64,000 bases of DNA from Aliiglaciecola sp041538045. Its GTDB lineage: Bacteria; Pseudomonadota; Gammaproteobacteria; Enterobacterales; Alteromonadaceae. Each line of letters begins with the position of its first letter. The first letter of the stretch is position 1. The notes under the pieces are model-generated. The model was not told where the DNA came from. It saw nothing but the letters and a program-made list of their open reading frames with translations, and ran no database searches. Positions 7,209-17,115 of this stretch are shown one piece after another. The DNA is taken from positions 1-64,000 of the forward strand of contig NZ_JBGOSE010000010.1 in assembly GCF_041538045.1 (NCBI RefSeq), read 5' to 3'. Position numbers and translations under genes: made by a program.

Positions 7209-8504
7209 TTAGTTAGCTTTGATCACTTCTAAACCATTCATATAAGGAACTAACACTTTAGGAACGGCGACAGAACCATCTTGCTGCTGATAATTCTCAA
7301 GAATCGCCACTAAGGTGCGCCCTACTGCCAAACCTGAGCCATTTAAGGTGTGCAATAACTCTGGTTTATTGGTTTCAGGGTTACGATATCTGGCTTGCAT
7401 TCTGCGTGCTTGGAAGTCCAACATATTCGAACAAGACGAGATTTCACGGTAGGTGTTTTGCGCCGGTAACCACACTTCCAAATCGTAGGTTTTACATGAA
7501 CCAAAGCCCATATCGCCAGTACACAACAACATTTTGCGATAAGGTAACTCTAGCAATTGCAGTACTTTTTCAGCATGTCCAGTTAACTCTTCCAATGCAT
7601 CAAAAGAATCTTCCCCTTTGACCAACTGAACCATTTCAACCTTATCGAACTGGTGATTACGAATTAGGCCTTTGGTATCTCTACCATAGGATCCGGCTTC
7701 ACTACGAAAACACGGTGTGTGCGCGGTTAATTTAATTGGTAAATCGGCTGCACTGTATATCTCATCACGAGCGGTGTTCGTCAAAGGTACTTCTGCGGTT
7801 GGGATCAACGATAACCCCTGCCCCTCTTCAGTTGCTGGCATTGTGTGAAACGCGTCTTCTTTGAACTTTGGAAATTGCCCGGTTCCAAACATACTGGCTT
7901 CATTCACCAAGTAGGGAACATACATTTCAGTGTAACCATGCTCAGAGGTGTGCAAATCCAACATAAACTGCGTAATTGCACGGTTTAAACGGGCAATTTG
8001 ACCGCGCATAACAACAAAGCGAGAACCCGACAATTTTACACCGGTTTCAAAGTCTAGGCCTTTTGCCAGTTTTTCTGCCACGTCTACGTGATCATTCACC
8101 TCGAAATCAAATTCTCTAGGTGTACCCCAGCGACTGACTTCTACATTTTGATCTTCATTAATACCAACAGGAACTGAATCGTCAGGAAGGTTTGGAATGC
8201 CTTGAGACCAAGCAGCAATTTCCTCTAATAAGTCAGCTAATTCAGATTTTGCGGCATCAAGTTCATCACCTAATTTACCCACCTCTGCTAATAGAGGCGC
8301 AATATCTTCACCAGATGCTTTCGCTTTACCAATGGACTTAGAACGAACATTACGTTCATTTTGCAATTCTTGGGTATGCATTTGCAACGATTTACGACGT
8401 TCTTCTAATGCATTAAATGCGTCAACATCAAGGGTAAAACCACGGCGTTTTAGTTTTTCCGCGGTTTCGTTTATATCATTACGTAAGTATTTTGGATCTA
8501 ACAT
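7209..8504 (-). CDS. serS: serine--tRNA ligase
   Basis: This class II aminoacyl-tRNA synthetase charges tRNA-Ser (and tRNA-Sec where present) in the cytoplasm. The 431-residue product starts MLDPKYLRND and has a long N-terminal coiled-coil arm (about 30-105) that grips the long variable arm of tRNA-Ser. Motif 2 is FRSEAGSYGRDTKGLIR and motif 3 is NGSGLAVGRTLVAILE. It is the last gene of the ftsK-lolA-rarA-crcB-serS series, 10 bp after crcB. Confidence 0.98.
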   Translation of the reverse strand: MLDPKYLRNDINETAEKLKRRGFTLDVDAFNALEERRKSLQMHTQELQNERNVRSKSIGKAKASGEDIAPLLAEVGKLGDELDAAKSELADLLEEIAAWSQGIPNLPDDSVPVGINEDQNVEVSRWGTPREFDFEVNDHVDVAEKLAKGLDFETGVKLSGSRFVVMRGQIARLNRAITQFMLDLHTSEHGYTEMYVPYLVNEASMFGTGQFPKFKEDAFHTMPATEEGQGLSLIPTAEVPLTNTARDEIYSAADLPIKLTAHTPCFRSEAGSYGRDTKGLIRNHQFDKVEMVQLVKGEDSFDALEELTGHAEKVLQLLELPYRKMLLCTGDMGFGSCKTYDLEVWLPAQNTYREISSCSNMLDFQARRMQARYRNPETNKPELLHTLNGSGLAVGRTLVAILENYQQQDGSVAVPKVLVPYMNGLEVIKAN

Positions 8505-8514
8505 CTGTTAATTA

Positions 8515-8898
8515 TTAACCTTTAACCAATTGCGTTCCTAACCATGCTGCGAATAAACAACAAGTTATATTTAAAACGATATTAAGGATTCCTTTCAACC
8601 AAAGCCCTTGTTGCAGAAGCAACAAAGTATCCACAGAGAACGTTGAGAAGGTAGTAAAAGCACCGAGTAAACCGATACCAATTGCAGTTCGCCATACAAC
8701 TATTTCTATTTGCCCGTGTTCAATCAGAGCGTATACCAAGCCAAGAAAAAACGAACCAACTACATTGACCAGCAGTGTACCAAAAGGAAAGCCTTTACCA
8801 AACCATTGCAACATCATTTGTGAAAGAAAAAAGCGCATGCACGCACCAACTGCTCCACCTGCAGCGATGTAACCATAAATAGCGATACTGTGCGTCAT
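8515..8898 (-). CDS. crcB: fluoride efflux channel CrcB (Fluc)
   Basis: The 127-residue four-helix membrane protein has the Fluc signatures GGAVGACMRF near the N-terminus, GTLLVNVVGSF in the second helix and GLLGAFTTFSTFSVD in the third. The family forms dual-topology dimers that export fluoride. It is placed between rarA and serS with spacings of 10-12 bp, so it is co-transcribed with them. No fluoride riboswitch was seen in front of it. Confidence 0.95.
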   Translation of the reverse strand: MTHSIAIYGYIAAGGAVGACMRFFLSQMMLQWFGKGFPFGTLLVNVVGSFFLGLVYALIEHGQIEIVVWRTAIGIGLLGAFTTFSTFSVDTLLLLQQGLWLKGILNIVLNITCCLFAAWLGTQLVKG

Positions 8899-8910
8899 TA
8901 ATTACCCTTT

Positions 8911-10218
8911 TTACTGTTTACCATCTAAATCTTTAAGAAAGCGTAATTTAGCCTTAATTTTAGTCTCAAGTCCACGCTCAACTGGTTGATAATATTCAGT
9001 ATCCTGCATTTGTTCAGGTAAATAGGTTTCACCCGCTGCATAACCATGGGGTTCATTATGGGCATATCGATAATCTTTACCATATCCCAAGTCAGCCATT
9101 ATCTTAGTAGGCGCGTTTCGTAAATGTGCCGGAACAGGATAATCGGGTTTATCTTTCACATCCGCCATAGCGGCTTTAAATGCTGTGTACACTGCGTTAC
9201 TTTTTGCCGCACAAGCACAATAAATAGTCGCCTGAGCGATAGCTCGCTCACCTTCAGCTGCTCCTACCCTGTGGTAAATATCCCAAGCATTTAAACATAC
9301 TTCCATGGCTCTAGGGTCGGCATTACCAATGTCTTCAGTGGAGATAGCTAATAAACGTCTCGCTACTGCTAAAGCATCACCACCGGCCGTTAATATTCGG
9401 GCGTACCAATATAAGGCACCATCAGCGGAAGAACCGCGAACGGATTTATGAAACGCCGATAGCATGTCATAAAATAAATCGCCGCCCTTATCAAACTGTG
9501 AAACTTTCTCACCCACCGCTTGGGCAACGGTATTGAGCTTTACATGACTATTTTCGGCAAAATCGGCACTGAGTTCTAAATAATTGAGCAAGCGACGGGC
9601 ATCACCGCCGGCCAATTCAATTAAACGTTTTTGCGCATCTTCGTCTAATTGAATGTTTTGCTTGCCTAAACCTCTTTCATAATCCGTTAACGCCTGTTTA
9701 ATAACTTGTTGTAAGTCATTGTGATTCAATGCCTGCAACACATACACTCGGGCGCGAGATAACAAGGCGTTGTTTAGCTCAAAAGAGGGGTTTTCCGTGG
9801 TTGCGCCAATAAAGGTCACGGTACCGTCTTCGATAAAGGGTAAAAATGCATCTTGTTGGGCTTTATTGAAACGATGGACTTCATCTACAAACAAAATCGT
9901 TCGTTTACTTTTCACCGCGGCATGTTGTTTGGCGACTTCAATGGCACTGCGGATATCTTTAACCCCAGAGGTAACCGCTGAAATCCGCTCAATATGAGCA
10001 TCACAGTGACTGGCAATGATCTCAGCTAGAGTTGTTTTACCTGTGCCAGGTGGCCCCCAGAGGATCATCGAATGGCAGTTGCCGTTTTCTAATGATTTTC
10101 GCAGAGGTTTATCCGGCCCAATAATATGTTGTTGACCTACATATTGATCAACGGTTTTGGGTCGCATTTTTGCCGCTAAGGGCTCAAATGAAGGCGTGTC
10201 GTTAAAATCCAATTCCAT
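8911..10218 (-). CDS. rarA: replication-associated recombination protein RarA (MgsA)
   Basis: This AAA+ ATPase of the clamp-loader clade acts at stalled or gapped replication forks. The 435-residue product has Walker A GPPGTGKTT (about 54-62), Walker B LFVDEVHRF, sensor GATTENPSF, and the C-terminal tetramerisation region (DYPVPAHLRNAPTK). It is separated from lolA by 2 bp. The order lolA-rarA-serS is conserved in gammaproteobacteria. Confidence 0.97.
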   Translation of the reverse strand: MELDFNDTPSFEPLAAKMRPKTVDQYVGQQHIIGPDKPLRKSLENGNCHSMILWGPPGTGKTTLAEIIASHCDAHIERISAVTSGVKDIRSAIEVAKQHAAVKSKRTILFVDEVHRFNKAQQDAFLPFIEDGTVTFIGATTENPSFELNNALLSRARVYVLQALNHNDLQQVIKQALTDYERGLGKQNIQLDEDAQKRLIELAGGDARRLLNYLELSADFAENSHVKLNTVAQAVGEKVSQFDKGGDLFYDMLSAFHKSVRGSSADGALYWYARILTAGGDALAVARRLLAISTEDIGNADPRAMEVCLNAWDIYHRVGAAEGERAIAQATIYCACAAKSNAVYTAFKAAMADVKDKPDYPVPAHLRNAPTKIMADLGYGKDYRYAHNEPHGYAAGETYLPEQMQDTEYYQPVERGLETKIKAKLRFLKDLDGKQ

Positions 10219-10220
10219 TT

Positions 10221-10868
10221 TTAACGTTGATCGTCCAAATCAAAACCATCGGGAATGGCAAAAACGAATTGCTCATCACTTATTTTAATATTTTGTTTTA
10301 CATCTGAAAATGTAAGTTTACTTGTTTGTTGTTGACGATCGATAAAACTTAACTGGCTTAATTGATTATTTTCAAACTTTAGTTTTAATTCGCTTATTTG
10401 CGACTCTGGAGAAATCGCAATAATGCTATAGACCTCATCATCTGAATAGCTAATGGTAAACTCTGACCACTGTTCATTGCTCGGATTGGTCAATAGTACG
10501 ATAGGATTGTTGGATACCGAATCGGCTTGATTAATGGCTGTAACTTGTTCCACAAACGGGTCTGAATACCAAAGTGTATTTCCATCCGCGACCATTAGAT
10601 TTTCATCTGGCGCATTAACTTGCCAAATCATTAAATTGGGTTGTTTTAATGTCATTTGACCGGAGGATTCTTGGACTAACTCCCCTTGCCCATCCGTGAC
10701 TTTTTGTTCGAAGGAAGCGCTAAACGTTTTTAAGGTTAATAATTTTTGTTTTAACTGTTCAGCAGCAAGATCTTGTTGTTGATTGGCATTTGCCAGACCC
10801 GCATTTAGTAATATCAGCATCCAGACGCTGATGAATACAGAGGTTGTTTTGATTAATTTACGTCTCAT
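10221..10868 (-). CDS. lolA: outer-membrane lipoprotein carrier protein LolA
   Basis: LolA is the periplasmic chaperone that ferries lipoproteins from LolCDE to LolB. The 215-residue precursor begins with a signal peptide (hydrophobic to about residue 28, cleavage likely after ANA). Family landmarks include TFSASFEQ, SGQMTLKQPNLMIWQV and GNTLWYSDP. It lies between ftsK (5 bp) and rarA (2 bp). Confidence 0.96.
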   Translation of the reverse strand: MRRKLIKTTSVFISVWMLILLNAGLANANQQQDLAAEQLKQKLLTLKTFSASFEQKVTDGQGELVQESSGQMTLKQPNLMIWQVNAPDENLMVADGNTLWYSDPFVEQVTAINQADSVSNNPIVLLTNPSNEQWSEFTISYSDDEVYSIIAISPESQISELKLKFENNQLSQLSFIDRQQQTSKLTFSDVKQNIKISDEQFVFAIPDGFDLDDQR

Positions 10869-10873
10869 TTTGA

Positions 10874-13342
10874 TTAATCCTTTGGTGGCGGTGGTGCTAA
10901 AACTTCACGAGTACCATTATGACCCGCTGCACTTACGACGCCACTTTGCTCCATTTGTTCAACTAATCGTGCTGCACGATTGTAACCAATTCTGAATTTA
11001 CGCTGCACACTTGATACCGATGCCCGTCTCGATTCGGTAATAAACGCCACGGCTTCATCGTAAAATGCATCAAACTCTTGATCTGCGCCCTCTGGTTGCT
11101 CACCGGGCAATAAAACTTCTGCACTGCTTTCGCCATTGAGGATCTCATCAATGTAATTAGGTTCGCCGCGTTTTTTCCAATCCGCGACCACGGCGTGTAC
11201 TTCATGATCATCCACAAAAGCACCATGTACTCGAGTTGGTACGCCGGTACCTGGGGGTAAATACAGCATGTCACCCATTCCCAACAAAGACTCAGCCCCC
11301 TGTTGGTCTAAAATGGTTCGAGAGTCAATTTTCGACGATACCTGAAACGCAATCCGAGTAGGGATATTTGCTTTTATCAAGCCGGTAATTACATCCACCG
11401 ATGGACGTTGTGTGGCAAGTACTAAATGAATGCCTGCGGCTCGGGCTTTTTGTGCAATTCGCGCAATTAATTCCTCCACTTTTTTACCAACAATCATCAT
11501 CATGTCAGCAAATTCGTCTACCACTACCACTATAGCGGGTAACTTTTCTAAATCAGGGGCAACGGTTTCCATGCTTTCTTCAAATCGCCACAGGGGATCT
11601 TTAATAGGATTGCCGTCGTCAATAGCCTGTTTCACTTTTGCATTATAGCCTTTGAGGTTTCGCACGCCTAACGCTGACATCAATCGATAACGGCGTTCCA
11701 TTTCGCCAACACACCAACGTAGGGCATTAGCCGCTTCTTTCATGTCTGTTACGACTTCAGACAATAAGTGAGGAATACCTTCATAAACCGAAAGTTCAAG
11801 CATTTTCGGGTCAATCATGATCATACGTACATCTTCAGGGGAAGATTTGTATAACAAACTGAGGATCATCACATTGACCCCCACAGACTTACCAGAGCCA
11901 GTAGTACCCGCCACTAATAAGTGAGGCATTTTAGCTAGATCCACAATTACCGGTTTACCGGAAATGTCTGCACCTAACACCATAGTTAATGGAGATTCAT
12001 TTCCTTGAAACGCTTGGCAAGCAATAACTTCACTCAAACGAACCATTTCTCTATTTTTGTTCGGCAGCTCAAGGCCAATAACAGATTTACCGGGGATCAC
12101 TTCCACCACTCGCACCGACATTGCCGACATGGCCCGCGCCAAATCTTTAGACAACGCAGTAATTCGACTAACCTTTACACCAGGAGCAAGATCTAGTTCG
12201 AACCGAGTAATCACTGGACCAGGAAAGACACCAACCACTTTAGCTTCAATATTAAAATCTGCTAATTTTTCTTCCACCAAGCGAGAAACCATATCTAACT
12301 CTTCTTGAGTAATAGGGTTTTTCACTTTGTCGGCGCGCTCTAACAAATCGAAAGACGGCAATGGACCTAATGACTCATCCCCCTCCTCGATCGTGTCAGA
12401 ATTTGTATTGCCATTTAAAGTTGACGTTGAGGTATTCTGAGTTGGTTTTGGCACTACCTTGGGGTCATCGATACTAGATTGCGGCCTATGGTTTGACTCA
12501 GTGTCATCTGACTTTTGTTTGTCCTTTTTACCGGATATTTTCTTTTTAAGCTCAGAGACAGACAAAATACTGGGCTTCGGCTCAGGTTCTGGCTGTTCAA
12601 ATATTTCATCAGGAATCGTAATTGACGGTTCAACAGGTATAGCCCGCTCAGCGGCTTTAAAAGTGGTAATTTCTACATCATTGTCTTTTTCTTCTTTATT
12701 GGAAGGTCTAAATGACAATCTGGCAATTGGGCTTTGTTCAATAAGTTTAGGAGCTTGATACAAAAATAAGCCAGACTTTATACTCACTTCACCGAGCTTG
12801 TCGATTACGGTAACTAAGGAAATCCCAGTAACTAACGTCAAGCCAGTTAATAAAAAACACAATAGTAATAAGGTGGTCCCCACAAGGCTAAAGTAAGGGA
12901 TTAACGAGCTGCTAATGACATCTCCAATCATACCGCCCGCTGAGAAGTGGAAGATATCATCGAAGTTAATACTCAAAATACCCGAGATACCCACTAAGAA
13001 CAATATTGAGCCGATAATCCGCAGACCTATGGTTAGGTAATCAATTTGCTCAATACGTTTAACTTGCTGAAACAAAAACCAGCCAGTGAAGGCTATAATA
13101 AACGGTAAAATATAGGCGAATCGTCCAAAACTGAAAAAAAGCACATCAGCGAACCAAGCACCAATGGGTCCTACCCAATTGTGGATATTGCCTTGAAAAC
13201 CAGCTTGAGACCAACTTGGGTCTGCACTATTAAAAGATGCTAGAGCAAGGAGAATAAAAAATGCGAAAGCACATGATAAAATCATGCCGACTTCCATTAT
13301 TCGTTGTATTCCAGTCAGACGCGCCATAAAACTATAATTCAA
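10874..13342 (-). CDS. ftsK: DNA translocase FtsK
   Basis: FtsK is the septal DNA pump that segregates chromosome termini and activates XerCD at dif. The 822-residue product has four N-terminal membrane helices (about 15-190), a charged low-complexity linker (about 200-330), and the motor domain with Walker A AGTTGSGKSVG and Walker B VVVVDEFADMM. A C-terminal gamma winged helix (SSVQRKFRIGYNRAARL) reads KOPS. The linker is much shorter than that of E. coli FtsK (1329 residues), as is usual outside enterics. Confidence 0.97.
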   Translation of the reverse strand: MNYSFMARLTGIQRIMEVGMILSCAFAFFILLALASFNSADPSWSQAGFQGNIHNWVGPIGAWFADVLFFSFGRFAYILPFIIAFTGWFLFQQVKRIEQIDYLTIGLRIIGSILFLVGISGILSINFDDIFHFSAGGMIGDVISSSLIPYFSLVGTTLLLLCFLLTGLTLVTGISLVTVIDKLGEVSIKSGLFLYQAPKLIEQSPIARLSFRPSNKEEKDNDVEITTFKAAERAIPVEPSITIPDEIFEQPEPEPKPSILSVSELKKKISGKKDKQKSDDTESNHRPQSSIDDPKVVPKPTQNTSTSTLNGNTNSDTIEEGDESLGPLPSFDLLERADKVKNPITQEELDMVSRLVEEKLADFNIEAKVVGVFPGPVITRFELDLAPGVKVSRITALSKDLARAMSAMSVRVVEVIPGKSVIGLELPNKNREMVRLSEVIACQAFQGNESPLTMVLGADISGKPVIVDLAKMPHLLVAGTTGSGKSVGVNVMILSLLYKSSPEDVRMIMIDPKMLELSVYEGIPHLLSEVVTDMKEAANALRWCVGEMERRYRLMSALGVRNLKGYNAKVKQAIDDGNPIKDPLWRFEESMETVAPDLEKLPAIVVVVDEFADMMMIVGKKVEELIARIAQKARAAGIHLVLATQRPSVDVITGLIKANIPTRIAFQVSSKIDSRTILDQQGAESLLGMGDMLYLPPGTGVPTRVHGAFVDDHEVHAVVADWKKRGEPNYIDEILNGESSAEVLLPGEQPEGADQEFDAFYDEAVAFITESRRASVSSVQRKFRIGYNRAARLVEQMEQSGVVSAAGHNGTREVLAPPPPKD

Positions 13343-13422
13343 TTCAAGGTGTTATTTTTATACTCATACCTTACCAGTGACAGTGCCAAAATCCTAGCTA
13401 ATGCACTATCAATCAAGGTGAT

Positions 13423-13908
13423 TTACTTCAGATTGATTTTAATTTGAGCAGTATGCTTCACTTCTTCCATAACCACGTAAGTTCTTGATTCACTTACTCC
13501 CGGTAATCGCAATAAAGTATCTCCTAATAACTTCCGGTAACTGGACATGTCTGCTACCCGCGCTTTAAGTAGAAAATCAAAATTACCTGAAACCAAATGA
13601 CACTCTTGAATATCGTCATGTTTTCGCACAGCCGCAGAAAAATCTTCAAAAATATCGACACTGGTTTTAGTTAGCGTTATTTCCACAAACACTAACATAG
13701 CTGCGCCTAATTTTTCAGGATCGACTTGCGCATAATACCCTGTGATATATCCTTGTTGTTCTAAACGCTTTACTCGCTCCAAACAAGGACTAGCGCTAAG
13801 GCCAATGGATTTTGCCAGATCGACATTTGAGATTTTGCCATTTTTCTGCAATGCAATCAGAATATTACGATCGATTCTATCGAGGTGTTTAGGTGTTTTT
13901 ACCAACAT
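13423..13908 (-). CDS. lrp: leucine-responsive regulatory protein Lrp
   Basis: This global feast/famine regulator closely matches E. coli Lrp along its length. The N-terminal AsnC-type helix-turn-helix (KISNVDLAKSIGLSASPCLERVKRLE) spans about 25-50, and the C-terminal RAM/ligand domain contains IQECHLVSGNFDFLLK and LRLPGVSESRTYVVMEE. It is divergent from ald, whose Bacillus and mycobacterial counterparts are controlled by Lrp/AsnC-type factors. A regulatory link across the shared 128-bp AT-rich spacer is likely but inferred. Confidence 0.97.
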   Translation of the reverse strand: MLVKTPKHLDRIDRNILIALQKNGKISNVDLAKSIGLSASPCLERVKRLEQQGYITGYYAQVDPEKLGAAMLVFVEITLTKTSVDIFEDFSAAVRKHDDIQECHLVSGNFDFLLKARVADMSSYRKLLGDTLLRLPGVSESRTYVVMEEVKHTAQIKINLK

Positions 13909-14036
13909 TATAAAAATTCGTTAAAATACATTTTTACCATATAATACACTGCATATTTAATAATTACAGGATATAACTTCTTTTGATGTAGCATATACTG
14001 CGCACTTATTCTTACAATAAAAAATTGAGTTAAAAA

Positions 14037-15167
14037 ATGCTAATTGGAGTTCCTAAAGAAATTAAAAATCATGAGTACCGTGTTGGTTTAACACCTGCTG
14101 CAACAAAAGAGTTTGTTACACATGGACACGAAGTACTAATCGAAAACAATGCTGGTGCTTCAATAGGGTTTGATAATGAACAGTATATTGCTGCTGGTGG
14201 TGTGATTGTTGATACTGCAGAAGAGATTTTTGCTCGAGCAGAAATGATTGTGAAGGTAAAAGAGCCTCAGCCAAACGAATGTAAAATGCTTCGTGAAGGA
14301 CAAACGTTATATACCTATCTGCACCTTGCTCCTGATCCAGTGCAAACAGAGCTATTAGTTGCATCTGGCGCAACCTGTATTGCTTATGAAACAGTAACAG
14401 ATAATAGAAACGGTTTGCCTTTATTAGCGCCGATGAGTGAAGTTGCAGGCAGAATGGCCGTGCAAGCTGGCGCTCATTACCTTGAAAAAGCTCAAGGCGG
14501 CAGCGGCACTCTACTTGGTGGTGTTCCAGGTGTTGCACCAGGTAAAGTTCTAGTTATTGGTGGCGGTGTTGTAGGAACGAATGCAGCTAAAATGGCTATT
14601 GGTTTAGGTGCTGATGTGACTATTTTAGATCGCTCATTGACACGTCTACGTGAACTAGATGATATTTTTGCGAACCAAATAAAAACGGTTTATTCCACCA
14701 TAGATGCCATCGAATACTACTCATCTAAAGCAGATTTAGTGGTTGGAGCGGTATTAATTCCAGGTGCTGCAGCGCCAAAACTACTTACTCGTGAACACAT
14801 TGCAAACATGAAAGAAGGCTCTGTAGTAGTAGATGTCGCAATTGATCAGGGCGGATGTTTCGCCACATCAAAAGCAACGACTCACCAAGATCCGGTTTAC
14901 ATTGTTGATGGTGTTGTACATTACTGTGTAGCGAATATGCCTGGCGGTGTCGCTAGAACATCAACAATGGCATTAAATAATGCCACATTGCCTTTCGGTT
15001 TAGCGTTGGCCAATAAAGGTGCTAAACAAGCTATGCTAGATGATGTTCACTTATTAAATGGTTTGAACGTGCATAAAGGCAAAGTGACATACAAAGCTGT
15101 TGTTGATGCTTTAGGTGAAGAACTTAATTTAGAATATATGGATGCTAGCGCTGCACTAGAAATGTAG
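14037..15167 (+). CDS. ald: alanine dehydrogenase
   Basis: The enzyme reversibly converts L-alanine and NAD to pyruvate, ammonia and NADH. The 376-residue product shows the family N-terminus (MLIGVPKEIKNHEYRVGLTP), catalytic K and H regions (VKVKEPQ, TYLHLAPD), the NAD-binding GGGVVGTNAAKMAIGLGAD, and NMPGGVARTST near the C-terminus. Lrp is encoded divergently. An intrinsic terminator follows. Confidence is high from full-length similarity to the AlaDH/PNT family and the alanine-specific motifs. Confidence 0.97.
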   Translation: MLIGVPKEIKNHEYRVGLTPAATKEFVTHGHEVLIENNAGASIGFDNEQYIAAGGVIVDTAEEIFARAEMIVKVKEPQPNECKMLREGQTLYTYLHLAPDPVQTELLVASGATCIAYETVTDNRNGLPLLAPMSEVAGRMAVQAGAHYLEKAQGGSGTLLGGVPGVAPGKVLVIGGGVVGTNAAKMAIGLGADVTILDRSLTRLRELDDIFANQIKTVYSTIDAIEYYSSKADLVVGAVLIPGAAAPKLLTREHIANMKEGSVVVDVAIDQGGCFATSKATTHQDPVYIVDGVVHYCVANMPGGVARTSTMALNNATLPFGLALANKGAKQAMLDDVHLLNGLNVHKGKVTYKAVVDALGEELNLEYMDASAALEM

Positions 15168-15188
15168 TACCGCTGCATTTTAGACAAT

Positions 15189-15217
15189 AAAAAAGCTGCT
15201 TTAAATGCAGCTTTTTT
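15189..15217 (+). terminator. intrinsic terminator after ald
   Basis: The perfect 11-bp inverted repeat AAAAAAGCTGC/GCAGCTTTTTT with loop TTTAAAT lies 21 bp after the ald stop. The A and T tracts on both sides make it bidirectional. On the minus strand it also terminates pyrF, which stops at 15238. Confidence 0.85.
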
Positions 15218-15237
15218 GTTACCTCAAATAAATCAAT

Positions 15238-15933
15238 CTATGCTACTGACAGGTTAATATCTAACAGCGCTCGCAATGGATCAGTTGCTTGGGTAATAGG
15301 TCGACCAATCACCATATAATTTACCCCTGCTAAAATAGCCTCTGGCGGTGTCATTACCCTTTTCTGATCACCATTATCGGTACCTAAAGGGCGAATTCCA
15401 GGAGTAACAAGTAGAAAATCTCTATCTAGTGAATTTCGTAAAATCGGTGCTTCCTGTGCAGAACAAACCACACCATCTAAACCACAATCTTTGGTTAACT
15501 TAGCAAGCCTTAACACCTGTTGTTCTGGTGAGTCTTGTATACCAACGGCACTCAGTTGGGTTTGCTCCATACTTGTGAGTACGGTGACCGCAATAAGTTT
15601 CGGCTGTTGAGCCCCCAATGTGGCTAATTGATTTTTGGCATTTTCCATCATTTTAGGACCGCCAGATGCATGTACATTCAACATCCATACGCCTAAATCT
15701 GCAGCCGCCAAACAGGCTTTACCCACCGTATTAGGAATATCATGGAATTTAAGATCTAGAAATACATCAAATCCCCTTTTCACCAACTCCTTGACAAACT
15801 CTGGTCCAAAATAAGTAAACATTTCTTTGCCAACTTTTAGTTTGCATAAATCACTATCAAGTTGGCTTACTAAATTTAAAGCTTTGGCTCGATTATCAAA
15901 ATCTAAAGCAACGATGACTCTTGTTTCACTCAT
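15238..15933 (-). CDS. pyrF: orotidine 5'-phosphate decarboxylase
   Basis: PyrF converts OMP to UMP, the last step of de novo pyrimidine synthesis. The 231-residue product has VALDF at the N-terminus and the catalytic D-K-x2-D element (DLKFHDIPNTV, about 61-71). It also has VNVHASGG-type strand residues and the phosphate-binding TPGIRP and IGRPIT loops. It follows lapB by 7 bp, the E. coli lapA-lapB-pyrF order. Confidence 0.98.
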   Translation of the reverse strand: MSETRVIVALDFDNRAKALNLVSQLDSDLCKLKVGKEMFTYFGPEFVKELVKRGFDVFLDLKFHDIPNTVGKACLAAADLGVWMLNVHASGGPKMMENAKNQLATLGAQQPKLIAVTVLTSMEQTQLSAVGIQDSPEQQVLRLAKLTKDCGLDGVVCSAQEAPILRNSLDRDFLLVTPGIRPLGTDNGDQKRVMTPPEAILAGVNYMVIGRPITQATDPLRALLDINLSVA

Positions 15934-15940
15934 AAATCGA

Positions 15941-17110
15941 TTATTCTCCGTCTAGTCCTTTTATGGGTTTTACCACTCCCCATTTCTTGCATGATGGACA
16001 CAACCAATGTATTTGACGTCCCGAAAATCCGCAACTCAAACAACGATATTTTGGTCGCATTTTTATTTGTTCTTCAACTAAGCCCTTAACCATTGTTAGG
16101 CTTTGACGGGTTTTTTCATCCACTTCATCTTCTATGAAAAAGCCCATTAAAGTTTTGAAGCCTTTCATAGTGGGTGCTTTTTTCAACTGATCGAACAATA
16201 CGGTTTCTGCGGTTTCAGTATTTTCTTTTTTCGCTAATAGTTTTACCTTAGCTAAATACGAAGTCGCACATTGCTGCCAGTAAAGATCTAACACCTCTTC
16301 TAACTGGTCATCATTGCCCAATTTCGCTGCACACTCTTCTAATTTAGGCACAGCTTCACTAAACCAAGTGATATCACGAACAGGTATTTCTTTCAAATAA
16401 TCGAAAGCTTTTTGATATTCAGCTTGTTGAATGGCAAGGTCGCCTAAAATCAACCAAGGGCGAACACCATGTTCATAAGCTGATACTGCTTTTTGCAAGG
16501 ATTTTTCAGCTTCATCATACTGCTCTGCTTTAATTAGTTTTAAAGCTTGTTCACAATAAAAATGTGAAATACGTACGCATAATTCATCACTATCACCATG
16601 ACAATCCATCATTCGCTCACCCAGCTCAATAGCTCGGTCCCACTCTTTGGTGGTTTGATAGATACTAAATAATTGCTGCTGAGCGTCTAAAAAATGTTTA
16701 TCACTATCTAATAATTCTAAAAAGGCATTTTCTGCACGCTCTAAAAAGCCGGCCATCATGTAATCTTTGCCCAGTTCTCGAAGCGCTTGTCTGTTTTGAG
16801 ATTCGGAAAGCTCTTGTTTACTTACCAAATTTTGATGGACACGGATGGCGCGATCTAATTCACCGCGATGTCTGAAAAAATTCCCCATAGCAATATGTGT
16901 TTCAACGGTATCACTATCAAGACTCATCATCTTCATTAAGGTATCAACGGCTTTATCAGGTTGATCGGATAATAAAAAGTTTAAGCCTTTAAAATAATGG
17001 CGGGAAAGAATGCTGGACTGTTTTCGTTGTGCTTGTCGAACGCTATTGCGCCCCATAACATAACCATAACCAGCAGCAACTGGTAGAAGTAAAAAAAGTA
17101 ATTCAAGCAT
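15941..17110 (-). CDS. lapB: lipopolysaccharide assembly protein LapB (YciM)
   Basis: LapB is an inner-membrane-anchored cytoplasmic TPR protein that promotes FtsH-dependent turnover of LpxC and so sets LPS synthesis. The 389-residue product has an N-terminal membrane anchor (1-18), a series of tetratricopeptide repeats (about 35-330), and a C-terminal rubredoxin-like zinc module with two CxxC pairs (CLSCGF and CPSCKKWG). It lies between lapA (5 bp) and pyrF (7 bp). Confidence 0.96.
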   Translation of the reverse strand: MLELLFLLLPVAAGYGYVMGRNSVRQAQRKQSSILSRHYFKGLNFLLSDQPDKAVDTLMKMMSLDSDTVETHIAMGNFFRHRGELDRAIRVHQNLVSKQELSESQNRQALRELGKDYMMAGFLERAENAFLELLDSDKHFLDAQQQLFSIYQTTKEWDRAIELGERMMDCHGDSDELCVRISHFYCEQALKLIKAEQYDEAEKSLQKAVSAYEHGVRPWLILGDLAIQQAEYQKAFDYLKEIPVRDITWFSEAVPKLEECAAKLGNDDQLEEVLDLYWQQCATSYLAKVKLLAKKENTETAETVLFDQLKKAPTMKGFKTLMGFFIEDEVDEKTRQSLTMVKGLVEEQIKMRPKYRCLSCGFSGRQIHWLCPSCKKWGVVKPIKGLDGE

Positions 17111-17115
17111 CCAGA

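Noticed and set aside
8899..8910. Fluoride riboswitch for crcB
   Set aside because: crcB is 12 bp behind rarA inside an operon; there is no space for a riboswitch.
14116..14538. 140-codon ORF antisense to ald
   Set aside because: It is a glutamine/leucine-rich shadow of the alanine dehydrogenase gene.
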